Notes: generated by a model not told the origin, from the letters alone. Shown: positions 1-8,282, counted from the stretch's first letter. The stretch: DNA of 40,779 nt from Gemmatimonas sp. UBA7669 (GCF_002483225.1 NZ_DLHL01000002.1:1-40779); one strand, 5' to 3'. Program-made: numbers and translations.

Positions 1-39
1 CGCGATGATCTGGCTATCGGTAAACCGCGATGTCTTCAT
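1..39 (-). CDS. IS3-family transposase OrfA, N-terminal fragment (13 codons)
   Basis: The minus strand from 39 encodes MKTSRFTDSQIIA before the window ends. This opening matches the well-known N-terminus of IS3-family OrfA proteins, whose following helix-turn-helix binds the element's inverted repeats. A GGAGG Shine-Dalgarno sequence sits 6 bases upstream of the ATG. Only the first 13 residues are inside the window, so neither the helix-turn-helix, the frameshift site nor the OrfB DDE domain can be checked. Confidence 0.7.
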   Translation of the reverse strand, partial: MKTSRFTDSQIIA

Positions 40-97
40 GGGAACCTCCTCGGATCAGTGTACGAGAAAAGTCCACTTTTGGCGACCGCTCTTTTCA
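1..97 (-). mobile_element. Terminus of an IS3-family insertion sequence
   Basis: On the minus strand this piece reads from a TG-starting end (TGAAAAGAGCGGTCGCC, beginning at 97) through a short leader, a GGAGG ribosome-binding site and the start of a transposase OrfA. IS3 elements characteristically begin 5'-TG and place orfA just inside the left inverted repeat. The element continues beyond base 1. The exact outer boundary is uncertain by a few bases because a run of G follows (98-103). The downstream coding frame of the BNR-repeat gene begins directly at this boundary, so the element appears inserted in that gene. The other end and the target duplication are not visible. Confidence 0.75.
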
Positions 98-2568
98 GGG
101 GGGATTACCCCAGCGCCTCGGCCACCGGCGTGTACCGCAGCCTGGACGGCGGTGCGACCTGGAGCAAGATGAGCAGCACCAATCCGCGCCCGATGTACTT
201 CAGTCAGTTGCGCGTGGATCCGGTCAATCCCGACCGCGTGTATCTGGGCGGCGTGGGTCTGCATCTGTCCGTGGACGGTGGTCGCACGTTTGAGACGGAC
301 GCGGCGCTTGTCACGCACGACGACGTGCACGCCATCTGGATCAATCCGAAGAATCCGGACCATGTGCTCACCGGCAACGACGGGGGCTTGGCGGTGAGCT
401 ACGACCTGGCTCGCACCTGGCAGTTCATTCCCAACTTGCCGGTCGGGTTGTTCTATCATGTGAGCTACGACATGGAGCTGCCGTTCAACGTGTGCGGCGG
501 CATGCAGGACAACTACGACTGGTGTGGACCCAGCGCGTCGCGCCACAGCCGCGGCATCTTCAACTACGACTGGTTCCAGATTCTTGGCGGTGACGGCTTC
601 GTGGCCATTCCCGACCTCCGCGATTCGCGCATCATCTACACCGAATCGCAGGACGGCAACATGGTGCGCCGTAACAAGGTGACGGGTGAGTCGCGGCAGA
701 TTCGGCCCACGCCACTCAACGTGACCAACGCCACGCGGGGTGAGGCTTATCGCTTCCACTGGGATGCACCGCTCATGCTCTCGCCCAACGATCCGGGCGT
801 GTTGCTTGCGGCGGCCAATCGGGTGTTCCGCTCGCGCGATCGTGGTGACAGTTGGGAAGCCATCAGCCCCGACCTCACGCAGAACGCGTCGCGTGACACC
901 ATCGAAACGATGGGACTCAAGGGCCGCGACATCCGCATTGCGCGCAACGATGGTATTTCGCAGTGGCCGGCCATTGTCACGCTGGCCGAGTCGCCGAAGC
1001 AGGCGGGCGTGTTCTACACGGGTACCGACGACGGCACGGTGAGTGTGTCGCGTGATGATGGCAAGACTTGGACCAACATCACGAAGAACCTGCCGGGCTT
1101 CCCGTCGGGCTTTGCCTATGTGAGCGAAGTGGTGCCGAGTCGCTTCGATGCGGGCACGGTGTATGTGACGGTGAACAACTACCGGCAGAACGACTACGCG
1201 CCGTACGTGTGGGTGAGCCGAGACTTCGGGGCCACGTTCACCAGTCTTGCCGGCGGATTGGGTGGGGAGACGGTGCGCACGCTGACCGAAGACACGCGCA
1301 ACGCCGACGTGTTGTACGTGGGCACCGAGACGGGCATTTTCATCACGCTCGATCGTGGCAAGAGCTGGAAGCGCCTCAAGGCCAACTTCCCCACCGTGCG
1401 TGTGGACGAGCTCACCATTCATCCGCGCGACAACGCGCTGATTGTGGCCACGCATGGCCGCGCGCTGTGGATCCTCGATCATCTCGAGCCCATTCAGGAG
1501 TACGCGGCGGCGCAGAAGAAGTCGGCGAGCCTGTTCTCGCCGGGCATGACGCTGCAGTGGAAGGGCAAGGACGATCGCAACGACGAGTTCTGGGGCCATC
1601 AGTTCTTCACGGGCGAAAACCCGCCAACTGACGCCGTCATCCAGATGCACTTTGCCCAGGCCGTCAAGAATCCGATGTTGCGCATCAGTGATGCGTCGGG
1701 CGCGGTGGTACGTGAGCTGCGCATTCCCGATGCGAAGAATGCGGCAGGCATCCAGACCGTGTGCTGGGACCAGCGTGTGGAGCCGGTGCGTCCGGTTGCC
1801 GTTGCAGGACCGGGAGGTGGTGGTGGGTTCGGTGGTGGACCGGGCAATCAGGCGCGTCGCCCCATTCCCGGCTATCCGGTGCCGCTGCCGCCTGTGGGCT
1901 ACGAAGCCGCCAATCCCTGCGCCGGCGCTGGCCCGGGCGGTGGTGGTGGATTCGGCGGCAACCAGAACAATGGGCCGCTGGTGCTGCCCGGCACGTACTC
2001 GGTGGCGCTCATGGTCGATGGCAAGGAAGTCGAACGCAAGGCACTCGAGATCGTGATGGATCCGCAGGTGCAGCTCACCGGTGCGGCGCGTGTGGCTTAC
2101 AACACCGCGGCCATGACGTTGCACACGGCGCATGCCAACGGCGCGGCCGCGGCGGCCCCGCTGGCGGCGCTGCAGCAGCAGATGCGTACGGTCAGCGCGC
2201 AGGTGGACAGCAGCAGCCGACTCTCGGCCGAAGTGAAGGCGGAGTTCAAGGCGTTCCAGCGCGAGTTCGACGCGCTGCGGGCCAAGTTCGGTGTGGGCGC
2301 GCCGGCCGGCGGTCCTGGCGGTGGTGGTGGTTTTGCCGCCGCCGCGGCCGCGGCCAATCAGGCCAATGTGCTTGGCCGCGTTGCGCAGACCAAGAACAAC
2401 CTGCTGGCGGTGTGGGAAGCGCCGAGCGACGCACTCACGCAGCAGGCCGCGGCCGCACAGCGTGATCTCGCTGCCGCGGTGGCAGAGGCGCAGGCCTTCA
2501 TGCCGAAGGCGCGCGAGATGAGCGGCAAGCTCGCGGCGGGTGGCGTGACGATGACGGTGGGGAACTGA
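58..2568 (+). CDS. BNR/sortilin-type beta-propeller secreted protein, 5'-truncated by an IS end
   Basis: The open frame carries repeated Asp-box motifs typical of BNR/sortilin-like propellers (YRSLDGGATWSK, VSRDDGKTWTNI, ITLDRGKSWKRL), followed by a C-terminal region with three glycine-rich tracts (about residues 582-595, 624-635 and 748-760) and an Ala-rich helical tail. Relatives are usually annotated as glycosyl hydrolase-like or VPS10 proteins, are about 1000 residues long with a signal peptide, and have no firmly established reaction. Here the first 13 or so codons, including the GTG at 58, come from the IS terminus. Host-gene sequence starts near 98, already inside a propeller blade. 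The signal peptide and first blades are therefore missing, and the GTG is probably not a native start. The gene is likely broken unless it is rescued by a promoter in the IS. Confidence 0.85.
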   Translation: MYEKSPLLATALFRGDYPSASATGVYRSLDGGATWSKMSSTNPRPMYFSQLRVDPVNPDRVYLGGVGLHLSVDGGRTFETDAALVTHDDVHAIWINPKNPDHVLTGNDGGLAVSYDLARTWQFIPNLPVGLFYHVSYDMELPFNVCGGMQDNYDWCGPSASRHSRGIFNYDWFQILGGDGFVAIPDLRDSRIIYTESQDGNMVRRNKVTGESRQIRPTPLNVTNATRGEAYRFHWDAPLMLSPNDPGVLLAAANRVFRSRDRGDSWEAISPDLTQNASRDTIETMGLKGRDIRIARNDGISQWPAIVTLAESPKQAGVFYTGTDDGTVSVSRDDGKTWTNITKNLPGFPSGFAYVSEVVPSRFDAGTVYVTVNNYRQNDYAPYVWVSRDFGATFTSLAGGLGGETVRTLTEDTRNADVLYVGTETGIFITLDRGKSWKRLKANFPTVRVDELTIHPRDNALIVATHGRALWILDHLEPIQEYAAAQKKSASLFSPGMTLQWKGKDDRNDEFWGHQFFTGENPPTDAVIQMHFAQAVKNPMLRISDASGAVVRELRIPDAKNAAGIQTVCWDQRVEPVRPVAVAGPGGGGGFGGGPGNQARRPIPGYPVPLPPVGYEAANPCAGAGPGGGGGFGGNQNNGPLVLPGTYSVALMVDGKEVERKALEIVMDPQVQLTGAARVAYNTAAMTLHTAHANGAAAAAPLAALQQQMRTVSAQVDSSSRLSAEVKAEFKAFQREFDALRAKFGVGAPAGGPGGGGGFAAAAAAANQANVLGRVAQTKNNLLAVWEAPSDALTQQAAAAQRDLAAAVAEAQAFMPKAREMSGKLAAGGVTMTVGN

Positions 2569-2603
2569 CGCCGGTCGTCAGCCCACACTGATTTCGGCAT
2601 GAA

Positions 2604-2647
2604 ACATCAGGGCGGCATGCGCAGACTTGCGTGTGCCGCCCTGATGT
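2604..2647. terminator. Perfect 14-bp inverted repeat, convergent terminator
   Basis: Arms 2604-2617 (ACATCAGGGCGGCA) and 2634-2647 are perfect reverse complements around a 16-base loop. The hairpin lies between the convergent BNR gene (ends 2568) and the small minus-strand gene (ends 2706), so it can serve both. No uridine run follows on either strand, so it is a hairpin-only candidate. Confidence 0.6.
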
Positions 2648-2705
2648 CATACTTGGTCCATGGAAATGCCGCAGTCGGTGCCACGACATTCCCCGTACTG
2701 ACGAT

Positions 2706-2978
2706 TCAGCTCGGAAAGCGCCGCGCCAACTGCTCCAGTCGATCGTCCCCCGCCTGTTCAGTCTCCTTGAGCACCAGCTCGACGTGCGGACGCAGCGCGG
2801 GCTCGCCCCAGTAGTACCCGGTGGCACGCTCGGCGAGTTGTGTTTCGCCCACGCGGGCGGCTTCAAGCAGCGCACGCGCGGCCACGCGGTCGTAGTCGGG
2901 ATCATCGCGTGGCGGGAGACCGTAGTTGCGACGCGGCATCTCGCCTTCGGCGTCGTCCCGCAGAAAGGCTCTCGACAT
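2706..2978 (-). CDS. Small conserved-looking protein of unknown function (90 aa)
   Basis: I do not recognise a characterised family. The ATG at 2978 gives a 90-residue soluble protein that starts MSRAFLRDDAE and is rich in charged residues, with a likely helical body (RVAARALLEAARVGE) and a C-terminal amphipathic helix ending in LEQLARRFPS. The opening MSRAF plus acidic residues resembles the N-terminal peptide of some GreA/GreB-family proteins, but the coiled coil and C-terminal Gre domain are absent, so no function is claimed. The longer frame starting at 3155 is less likely, since its extra residues are Arg/His/Ser-rich. There is no obvious Shine-Dalgarno site. It is divergent from the secreted gene at 3086, with about 107 bases between the starts. 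Confidence 0.6.
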   Translation of the reverse strand: MSRAFLRDDAEGEMPRRNYGLPPRDDPDYDRVAARALLEAARVGETQLAERATGYYWGEPALRPHVELVLKETEQAGDDRLEQLARRFPS

Positions 2979-3085
2979 GACAGTTCGTGGTGGGAGGGTG
3001 TCTGAAACAATCGAATGGACGTGACGTCCTGCCACAAGCGGAGGTACGGCAGATCGTCGTGCCACATCGCCCCTCCAGCCATGCC

Positions 3086-3769
3086 ATGCGCATACACCGT
3101 TTGATTGTGCTCGCGCTACTCTGCGCGCCAGCCCTCGTCCATGCTCAGCCGACACGCCTGCCGCTGACCTCGCTCGATAAACTGCGGCCCGTGAATACGC
3201 AGCTCGACACGGTAGCCTTCAAGGGACAACGTGGCCTTCGTGCGACGCAGGCCGCGAATGGCCCGGATGGGCTGATTCACCTGGATGGCGTCACCTTCGC
3301 CAATGGCACGCTCGAGGTGGAGTTGGCCGGTGCGCCGGCAGCTGGGGCGGGAGAAGGCGCGCGTGGTTTTGTCGGTCTGGCGTTTCGCGTACAAGCGGCC
3401 TCAGGTGATGCGCCAGCGGTATACGACGCCTTCTACCTGCGACCAACGAATGGACGGGCACTGGACCAGGAGCGTCGCAATCACACGACGCAGTACATCT
3501 CCCATCCGGAGTGGACCTGGTCACGACTCCGCCGGGAGACGCCCTCGCGCTACGAGTCGTATGTCGACATGCTGCCCGATACCTGGACGCGAATCCGCAT
3601 TGCGGTGCAGGGCGATACGGCGCGTCTTTTCGTGCACGGGCAGGAACAGCCGTCACTCATCGTCACCGACGTCAAGACCGGTGCCACCGGTCGCGGTGGC
3701 GTTGCCTTGTGGATCGGTCCCGGATCCGTGGCGCACTTTCGCAATCTGGTGGTGACGCCGCGGCCGTAA
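3086..3769 (+). CDS. Secreted protein with LamG/concanavalin A-like fold
   Basis: The 227-residue product starts with a signal peptide (MRIHRLIVLALLCAPALVHA, cleavage after AHA/HA) and continues as a beta-rich domain resembling the LamG/DUF1080-like lectin fold: an opening segment on a comparison quantity (LRPVNTQLDTVAFKGQRGL), a central YDAFYLRPTNGRA strand pair, and a closing GGVALWIGPGSVAHFRNL segment that is typical of these jelly rolls. It is probably periplasmic or extracellular and may bind carbohydrate; no catalytic residues are evident. The ATG at 3086 was chosen because it begins the signal peptide. The frame extends to 2987, but that part is not signal-like. It converges on the peptidase gene, whose stop is 26 bases away. 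Confidence 0.7.
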   Translation: MRIHRLIVLALLCAPALVHAQPTRLPLTSLDKLRPVNTQLDTVAFKGQRGLRATQAANGPDGLIHLDGVTFANGTLEVELAGAPAAGAGEGARGFVGLAFRVQAASGDAPAVYDAFYLRPTNGRALDQERRNHTTQYISHPEWTWSRLRRETPSRYESYVDMLPDTWTRIRIAVQGDTARLFVHGQEQPSLIVTDVKTGATGRGGVALWIGPGSVAHFRNLVVTPRP

Positions 3770-3795
3770 ACCGGCGTTCTGCAACGGCACGTCGG

Positions 3796-5058
3796 TTAGC
3801 GTGAACCACCCATCACGAGCGCCAATAGCAGCACATGCTTGGCGGTGCGTACCATGGCCGGGATATCGGCGAACTCGCCTGGTTGACCACGAGCGCCTCC
3901 GCGTTCACCGCCAAGCCCGATGGCCAGCGTGCCGCCACCAATGGCCACATTGAGGTTGGCCGAACCCGCGTTGCCAAGCGTGGGCTGCAGACCAAGGTGA
4001 CGTGCAATGGCCACCGAAGCCTGCACCAGTCGCGAGGTGTCGGCGCCGGCAATCTGGCCACCGGGTGTGCGGTTCACTGGCCGCATGGTGAGCGAGAGGC
4101 CGGTTTCTCTCGCGACATCATCCAGAATGCGTTGCACGGCGGACTCATTACGCGCGATGACGTCAGCGTCGAGGGACCGGATGTCCAGTGAGAACCATCC
4201 ACTGTCCGGCTTGTGGTTGAACACCGCACCACTCTGCAGCATGGCAATGTTGAGGATGGTGCGCTGCGGATTGTTGCTGGCCGGAGGCTGCGGTAACGAC
4301 AGAATGCGATCCACCGCGCGCCCGATGGCCTGATTCACATTGGGCACGCCCCCGTTGAGCGAGTGACCGGCCGGACCACGCGCCACCACCCGCCACCAGT
4401 GAATGCCCAGCGCACCGTAGGTGATGGATCGTCCATCGCCGAGAATGTCGACGAAGGCATCGGCGCGGTCGCGGTACTCGGCGTACAGCGCCTTCATGCC
4501 AAGGAGCCCGGTTTCTTCCTGCGCGACGGCGGCGAATACCAGATCGTGCGTGGGCTTCACACCACTTGCGATCAGTGCCTCGGCCGCCGCGAGCATGGCC
4601 TGCGTGGTGGCCGAGGTGTTGGTGCCCGGCCCGACCACACGCGTGCCCTCGACCCGTGGAGGTCGCCCCGCTGCACGCTGCAGCGCGGGAATGGACGCGA
4701 GGTCGTCGAGCGTGGACACAAATACGATGGCGCGTCCCGAGGTCCCGGGAATACGCCCGATGACGTTGGGTTGTGCATCGACGCGGACATCGGTGAGTCC
4801 GATGGCCCGCATACGCCGCGCGACCTCCGCAGCCCGCTGGTGCTCGGCGCCCGATGGGGACACGATGGCGCCGAGCGCCGCGAGTCCCTGTGCCATGGCG
4901 GGTGTCGAGGCGTCCAGCGCGGACAGCGCGCGCTGCACATCCGGTCGGGTCAGGATACCAGACAGGTCCACGGCGCCCGTTGATTTCTGCGCCGAGACAT
5001 TCGCCGCGCTGAGCAGTTGCAGCGCTACGAACACATACCAGAGCGGGTGTCGAATCAT
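3796..5058 (-). CDS. Secreted M20-like peptidase with degenerate metal site
   Basis: The 420-residue product has a signal peptide (cleavage near VSA-Q24) and an M20 fold: N-terminal catalytic lobe, a dimerisation domain with GHSLNGGVPNVNQAIGRAV (232-250), then the second half of the lobe. M20 enzymes use two zinc ions to cleave peptide or acyl bonds. The general-base and ligand pair E181-E182 (AQEETG) and D208 are present. The HxD ligand is replaced by T116 (STLDD), the bridging Asp by N147 (GPGTNTSA), and the C-terminal His by R390 (ARGQPGEFADI, where active relatives have His before the GEF/E motif). Three of five expected ligands are thus missing. It may be a binding protein or use another mechanism. 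Start chosen at the signal peptide. It is followed at 5105 by a co-directional gene that lies upstream of it. Confidence 0.75.
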   Translation of the reverse strand: MIRHPLWYVFVALQLLSAANVSAQKSTGAVDLSGILTRPDVQRALSALDASTPAMAQGLAALGAIVSPSGAEHQRAAEVARRMRAIGLTDVRVDAQPNVIGRIPGTSGRAIVFVSTLDDLASIPALQRAAGRPPRVEGTRVVGPGTNTSATTQAMLAAAEALIASGVKPTHDLVFAAVAQEETGLLGMKALYAEYRDRADAFVDILGDGRSITYGALGIHWWRVVARGPAGHSLNGGVPNVNQAIGRAVDRILSLPQPPASNNPQRTILNIAMLQSGAVFNHKPDSGWFSLDIRSLDADVIARNESAVQRILDDVARETGLSLTMRPVNRTPGGQIAGADTSRLVQASVAIARHLGLQPTLGNAGSANLNVAIGGGTLAIGLGGERGGARGQPGEFADIPAMVRTAKHVLLLALVMGGSR

Positions 5059-5104
5059 CGGCCGGTTCCACACGTGGCGAGAGTGTTGCAGGCCGACGGG
5101 CGTT

Positions 5105-5596
5105 CTAGCGACTCCGCGTGCGGGCCCAAGGCATGGGGGCGGTCCCGAGCAGCGCCGCCTCCACCTGCTGCAATCGCGAAGCACGCGTTTCCGCGCGCTT
5201 CGCCGACTCAATGTAGTGTGAGAGACCGCGCTGCGTCCCGGGCGTCTGCTGTTCCCACGCCACGCGCAGTCGCTTCCCCCGCGCCAGACGGTCCGCCAAC
5301 TCCACCGGCACATCCACGTCATCTTGTGCGATGACGCGGAACGCCACGTCGACGACATCACCCACCTGCAGGCCCGCCACCTTGAGCGGCGTTTTGGGCA
5401 ACCAGCGCCCACGCGATGGTTGCCACGCGCCCTTGACGGGAACGCCGCCGACATCGGCCTCGATGCGCAGCCGCGGATGCTCCCGAAGTGGCAGCGTGTC
5501 GTGCAACGCTTCATCGAGCAGCACCACGGTGTAGCGCATGCTGCCCACGGCGTGTCGTGTGATGGCGGTCTCGAAACGATGGGTGAACCAGGACAT
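5105..5596 (-). CDS. DUF1905 / YdeI (OmpD-associated)-like protein
   Basis: The 163-residue soluble protein has an N-terminal small beta-barrel-like half (MSWFTHRFETAITRHA through VVDVAFRVIAQDDVDVP), matching the DUF1905 pattern with its GRRWLPKTPL-like core, and a C-terminal helical YdeI-like stretch (LRVAWEQQTPGTQRGLSHYIESAKRAETRASRL). The second element resembles the YdeI/OmpD-associated motif in which a protein 'walks' W..LTP...R..I..AK...TR. The exact biochemical role of this family is unsettled. I start it at the ATG at 5596; a GTG 33 bases upstream would add residues unlike the family. It lies 46 bases upstream of the M20-like gene on the same strand, and 52 bases downstream of the RidA gene. 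Confidence 0.7.
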   Translation of the reverse strand: MSWFTHRFETAITRHAVGSMRYTVVLLDEALHDTLPLREHPRLRIEADVGGVPVKGAWQPSRGRWLPKTPLKVAGLQVGDVVDVAFRVIAQDDVDVPVELADRLARGKRLRVAWEQQTPGTQRGLSHYIESAKRAETRASRLQQVEAALLGTAPMPWARTRSR

Positions 5597-5648
5597 GGCC
5601 AGAGTGGCTGGGGTGACGCGTGGGCACACCCCAGGCTAACGCCAAAGA

Positions 5649-6035
5649 CTACGCCTGGCGTTTCGCAATCAGTTCGATCTCCACCCGCGCACCAAGCGGC
5701 AGGCCAGCCACCGCCACCGTGGTACGCGAGGGATACGGGGCCTCAAAGCGGGCCGCGTACGCGCGGTTCATGGCGGCAAAGTCGCCCATGTCCACGAGGT
5801 ACACATTGCACTTGACCACGTCGTGCATGCTGAGTCCCGCCGACTCCACCACGGCCTGCAGGTTGTCGAAGCAGCGATGGGTCTGGGCCTCGACATCACC
5901 GTCGATCAGCGCACCGATGGCCGGATCGATGGGGGTCTGCCCCGAGCAATAGAGCAGGTCACCGGCCCAGTTGGCCTGCGCGTAGGGGCCGATGGCTTTG
6001 GGGGCAGCGTCGGAGTGTGTGGTCTGGCGGGGCAT
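5649..6035 (-). CDS. ridA: RidA family reactive imine/enamine deaminase
   Basis: The 128-residue product has the full YjgF/YER057c/UK114 fold length and signature features: SDAAPKAIGPYAQANWAGDLLYCSGQ at the N-terminus, the TPIDPATG-like segment, CNVYLVDMGDFAAMN, and the C-terminal block PYPSRTTVAVAGLPLGARVEIE with the Arg (SRTTV) and Glu (EIE) that position water for hydrolysis in RidA. RidA hydrolyses 2-aminoacrylate and related imines from PLP-dependent dehydratases to ketoacids plus ammonia, in the cytoplasm. Start chosen at the ATG at 6035 by family alignment. It is divergent from the HDOD gene, with 96 bases between the start codons. That gap holds, on the minus strand, a TATCTT hexamer that may be its -10. 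The PLP and imine chemistry in this window gives it plausible local substrates. Confidence 0.9.
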   Translation of the reverse strand: MPRQTTHSDAAPKAIGPYAQANWAGDLLYCSGQTPIDPAIGALIDGDVEAQTHRCFDNLQAVVESAGLSMHDVVKCNVYLVDMGDFAAMNRAYAARFEAPYPSRTTVAVAGLPLGARVEIELIAKRQA

Positions 6036-6131
6036 GACAGTGTGGGTGTGGGGTGACGGACGGCGCCAAAAGGCGCTAAGAATTGGGGACCAGGCGAAGA
6101 TAGCGCCTCGCGCGACCGATATTCCCAGCCG

Positions 6132-7658
6132 ATGGCCCAAGCCGACGCCCTACCTGCCAACTCCTCCACGCCGTCCACCACCCAGAATGGGGACGTGGAT
6201 CCGCTGCGTACTCGACTGTCCCGGATTCTCGAGGGCAGTGACTTTCCGGCACTCTCCAGGCAGATCATCGATACGCTGGGCGCCATGGATGACGACGCGG
6301 CCTCGCTGCAGCGTCTGGCCAACGTGGTGCTTCGGGAATACAGCCTCACGCTCAGCGTGGTCCGCACCGCCAACAGTGTGCACTACCGGCGCGGCGCGCG
6401 GCCCATTCAGAGCGCGACGCATGCCATGATGATGCTGGGGGCCCGCACGGTGCGGCAGTTGGCCGGCAGTCTGCTGCTCTTCGAGAACTACGCGCGCAAG
6501 TCGCCCGAGCTCAAGGAGCTGATGCTGCTGTCGCTGCTTACGGCCAATCACGCGCGGGCGACGGCCCTGCGCATGCAGCTGCAGGACCCGGAAGAGGCGC
6601 ATCTCTGCGGCATGTTTCGCAATCTGGGTGAGGTCATCATTGCGGCGCACTTTCCGGAGGACTACCGGCAGGTGAAGACGCTCATGACTGACGGGGGCCT
6701 GAACGAGGCGGCGGCCACCAAACGTGTGCTGGGCTTTCAGTTCAACGACATGGGTGTGGAGGTCTCACGCCACTGGGGCATGCCGGACTCGGTGGTGCAG
6801 GGCATTCGCGCGCGCGCCACGGCCTCGGCGTCCATGCAGGCGGCCATCACGGCGTTCAGTCACGATCTCACGCAGGCGCTCTACAAGACCGAGTTGTCGC
6901 CAACCGAACTGGCGCAGGCTGTGGAGAGTGTGGTGGAGCAGCATGGCGCGAAAGTGAAGATGTCGCGCGAGCAGATTGGTGGCGTGGTGACCGATGCGCT
7001 GGAGGAAACACGCGAATTGTTTGTCAACCCGGCCATTGCCACCGATCGTCTGCGCTTTCGGCAACTCGCCGGCGCCGCTCGCAGTGCGCTGGGCGACAGC
7101 ATCACCGCGTCCACCGGTGAGCCCGGCGAGTCGGATGTGGCGGAGCGCGAAATTGCACTCAGGCCCACGCTGCGGCAGGAGCTGGAGGACCTGGTGAATC
7201 CGGCGTCAGGTGCGGCGATTGGCGCCGTCCTCCTGCAGGCGCTGGAGGTCATCATGCGCGGCGGGCCGTTTGCGCACGTGCTCGCGTGCTTCTACAGCAC
7301 CGACCGGTTGCAGCTTGCGGCGCGCACCGGTCTCGGGGAAGGCGCCGATGCGCTCATTGACCAGTTCAACTTCCCCGTGTCGGTGCGAGGTGGCGCGGTG
7401 GTGACCCTCACGCAGCAGCGTCAGCCGGTTTATCTGCCGGCAGATCGCGCCATGACGACGGCCGAGCAGCGCTGGGCCCAGACGCACGGGCTCGCGCAGT
7501 TCGGCGTGTTTCCGCTGATCGTGCTGGGCAAGGTGGTGGGATGTCTGTATGTCGATCGAGCCAGCGATGCGCCGCTGCCTGATCGCGCCACGGTGCGCTT
7601 TGTGAAGTCGGTGGCGGACCTGGTGGTGGACGCCATCGGGCGGCGGCGGAACGGCTGA
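6132..7658 (+). CDS. HDOD domain protein with C-terminal GAF domain
   Basis: The 508-residue protein begins with an HDOD domain (about 25-230): FPALSRQIIDTL is followed by the helix LQRLANVVLREYSLTLSVVRTANS, then the HAMMMLGARTVRQLA motif typical of HDOD. HDOD relates to HD phosphohydrolases but lacks their catalytic residues and usually acts as a signalling or chaperone-like module. A GAF-like domain follows (about 340-505): LEDLVNPASG, a strand AHVLACFYSTDRLQLAARTGLG, and VGCLYVDRASDAPLP near the end. No GGDEF or EAL domain is fused. It probably senses a ligand or redox state and controls partner proteins in the cytoplasm. The start at 6132 has no clear Shine-Dalgarno site. It converges on the rhomboid gene. 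Confidence 0.85.
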   Translation: MAQADALPANSSTPSTTQNGDVDPLRTRLSRILEGSDFPALSRQIIDTLGAMDDDAASLQRLANVVLREYSLTLSVVRTANSVHYRRGARPIQSATHAMMMLGARTVRQLAGSLLLFENYARKSPELKELMLLSLLTANHARATALRMQLQDPEEAHLCGMFRNLGEVIIAAHFPEDYRQVKTLMTDGGLNEAAATKRVLGFQFNDMGVEVSRHWGMPDSVVQGIRARATASASMQAAITAFSHDLTQALYKTELSPTELAQAVESVVEQHGAKVKMSREQIGGVVTDALEETRELFVNPAIATDRLRFRQLAGAARSALGDSITASTGEPGESDVAEREIALRPTLRQELEDLVNPASGAAIGAVLLQALEVIMRGGPFAHVLACFYSTDRLQLAARTGLGEGADALIDQFNFPVSVRGGAVVTLTQQRQPVYLPADRAMTTAEQRWAQTHGLAQFGVFPLIVLGKVVGCLYVDRASDAPLPDRATVRFVKSVADLVVDAIGRRRNG

Positions 7659-7682
7659 CGCGCTGCCTGGCAACGCGCGCGC

Positions 7683-8282
7683 TCACCGCTTGCGGAAGAA
7701 CCGCGCCGCCAGCACGCCACCCACGAAGCCGCCGAGGTGGGCCTGCCAACTGATGCCCACCTGGCCAGGCGCAATACCCAGCACGAGCCCGCCCCAGAGT
7801 GCGGCGGTGACGAGGCTGAGCAGAATGCTGCCCACACTGCGTGCGTACACACCGGCCAGCAGCAGAAAACCGAGATACCCGAACACCACACCACTGGCGC
7901 CGATGTGTACGGTGCCCGGTGCGCCGAGCAACCAGGCACAGAGGCCTGAGCCGAGCATGGCAAAGAGCGTGACGGGCAGGAAGTGCCGTGCATCGCGCCA
8001 CATCACCATCCAGCCCAGTGCGAGGAATGGGAAGGTGTTGGCCACGAGATGCTGCAGATTGCCGTGCAGAAACGGCGCGAAGACGATGCCGCGCAGGCCC
8101 ACGAGATTGCGTGGAATGATGCCGTATTGCAGCAACGCCCCGCCAAGCACGGTGTTGGCGGCAAAGGCCGTCCAGAACACCCCGAGTGTGGTGCCCAGCG
8201 TCGTGGCCTGACGCGCAATGCTGCGAGTGACGGTGCGTGTGCCCTGCGCAGCTTTCGTGCGCAGCGTGTAGTTTCGGCCCAT
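7683..8282 (-). CDS. Rhomboid family intramembrane serine protease
   Basis: The 199-residue membrane protein shows the rhomboid core: HGNLQHLVANT (residues 73-83, HGxxxHxxxN motif), the catalytic Ser in GASG (S130), and the catalytic His in QAHLGGF (H182). Six hydrophobic segments are visible from about residue 35 onward. Rhomboids cut transmembrane segments within the bilayer. The first 30 residues are basic and polar (RTKAAQGTRTVTRSIARQ), and a shorter start is possible since no Shine-Dalgarno site precedes the ATG. The start codon at 8282-8280 overlaps the divergent MFS gene's start codon inside a single CATG. Confidence 0.88.
   Translation of the reverse strand: MGRNYTLRTKAAQGTRTVTRSIARQATTLGTTLGVFWTAFAANTVLGGALLQYGIIPRNLVGLRGIVFAPFLHGNLQHLVANTFPFLALGWMVMWRDARHFLPVTLFAMLGSGLCAWLLGAPGTVHIGASGVVFGYLGFLLLAGVYARSVGSILLSLVTAALWGGLVLGIAPGQVGISWQAHLGGFVGGVLAARFFRKR
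8269..8274 (+). promoter_or_regulatory. -10 hexamer for a leaderless MFS transcript
   Basis: TAGTTT lies exactly 6 bases before the MFS ATG at 8281 and no Shine-Dalgarno sequence is present. This spacing puts the expected transcription start on or next to the A of ATG. No convincing -35 is visible. The hexamer sits inside the coding region of the divergent rhomboid gene. Confidence 0.45.

Noticed and set aside
1798..2000. Glycine-rich tracts in the BNR gene as foreign or repeat DNA
   Set aside because: They are in-frame and match the known Gly-rich inserts of these secreted proteins; simple low complexity.
55..2133. 692-residue open frame on the minus strand, opposite the BNR gene
   Set aside because: Arg/His-rich, no motifs, and it mirrors the codon bias of the plus-strand gene; a high-GC antisense shadow.
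7659..7682. Hairpin between HDOD and rhomboid genes
   Set aside because: Complementary bases overlap with no workable loop length.
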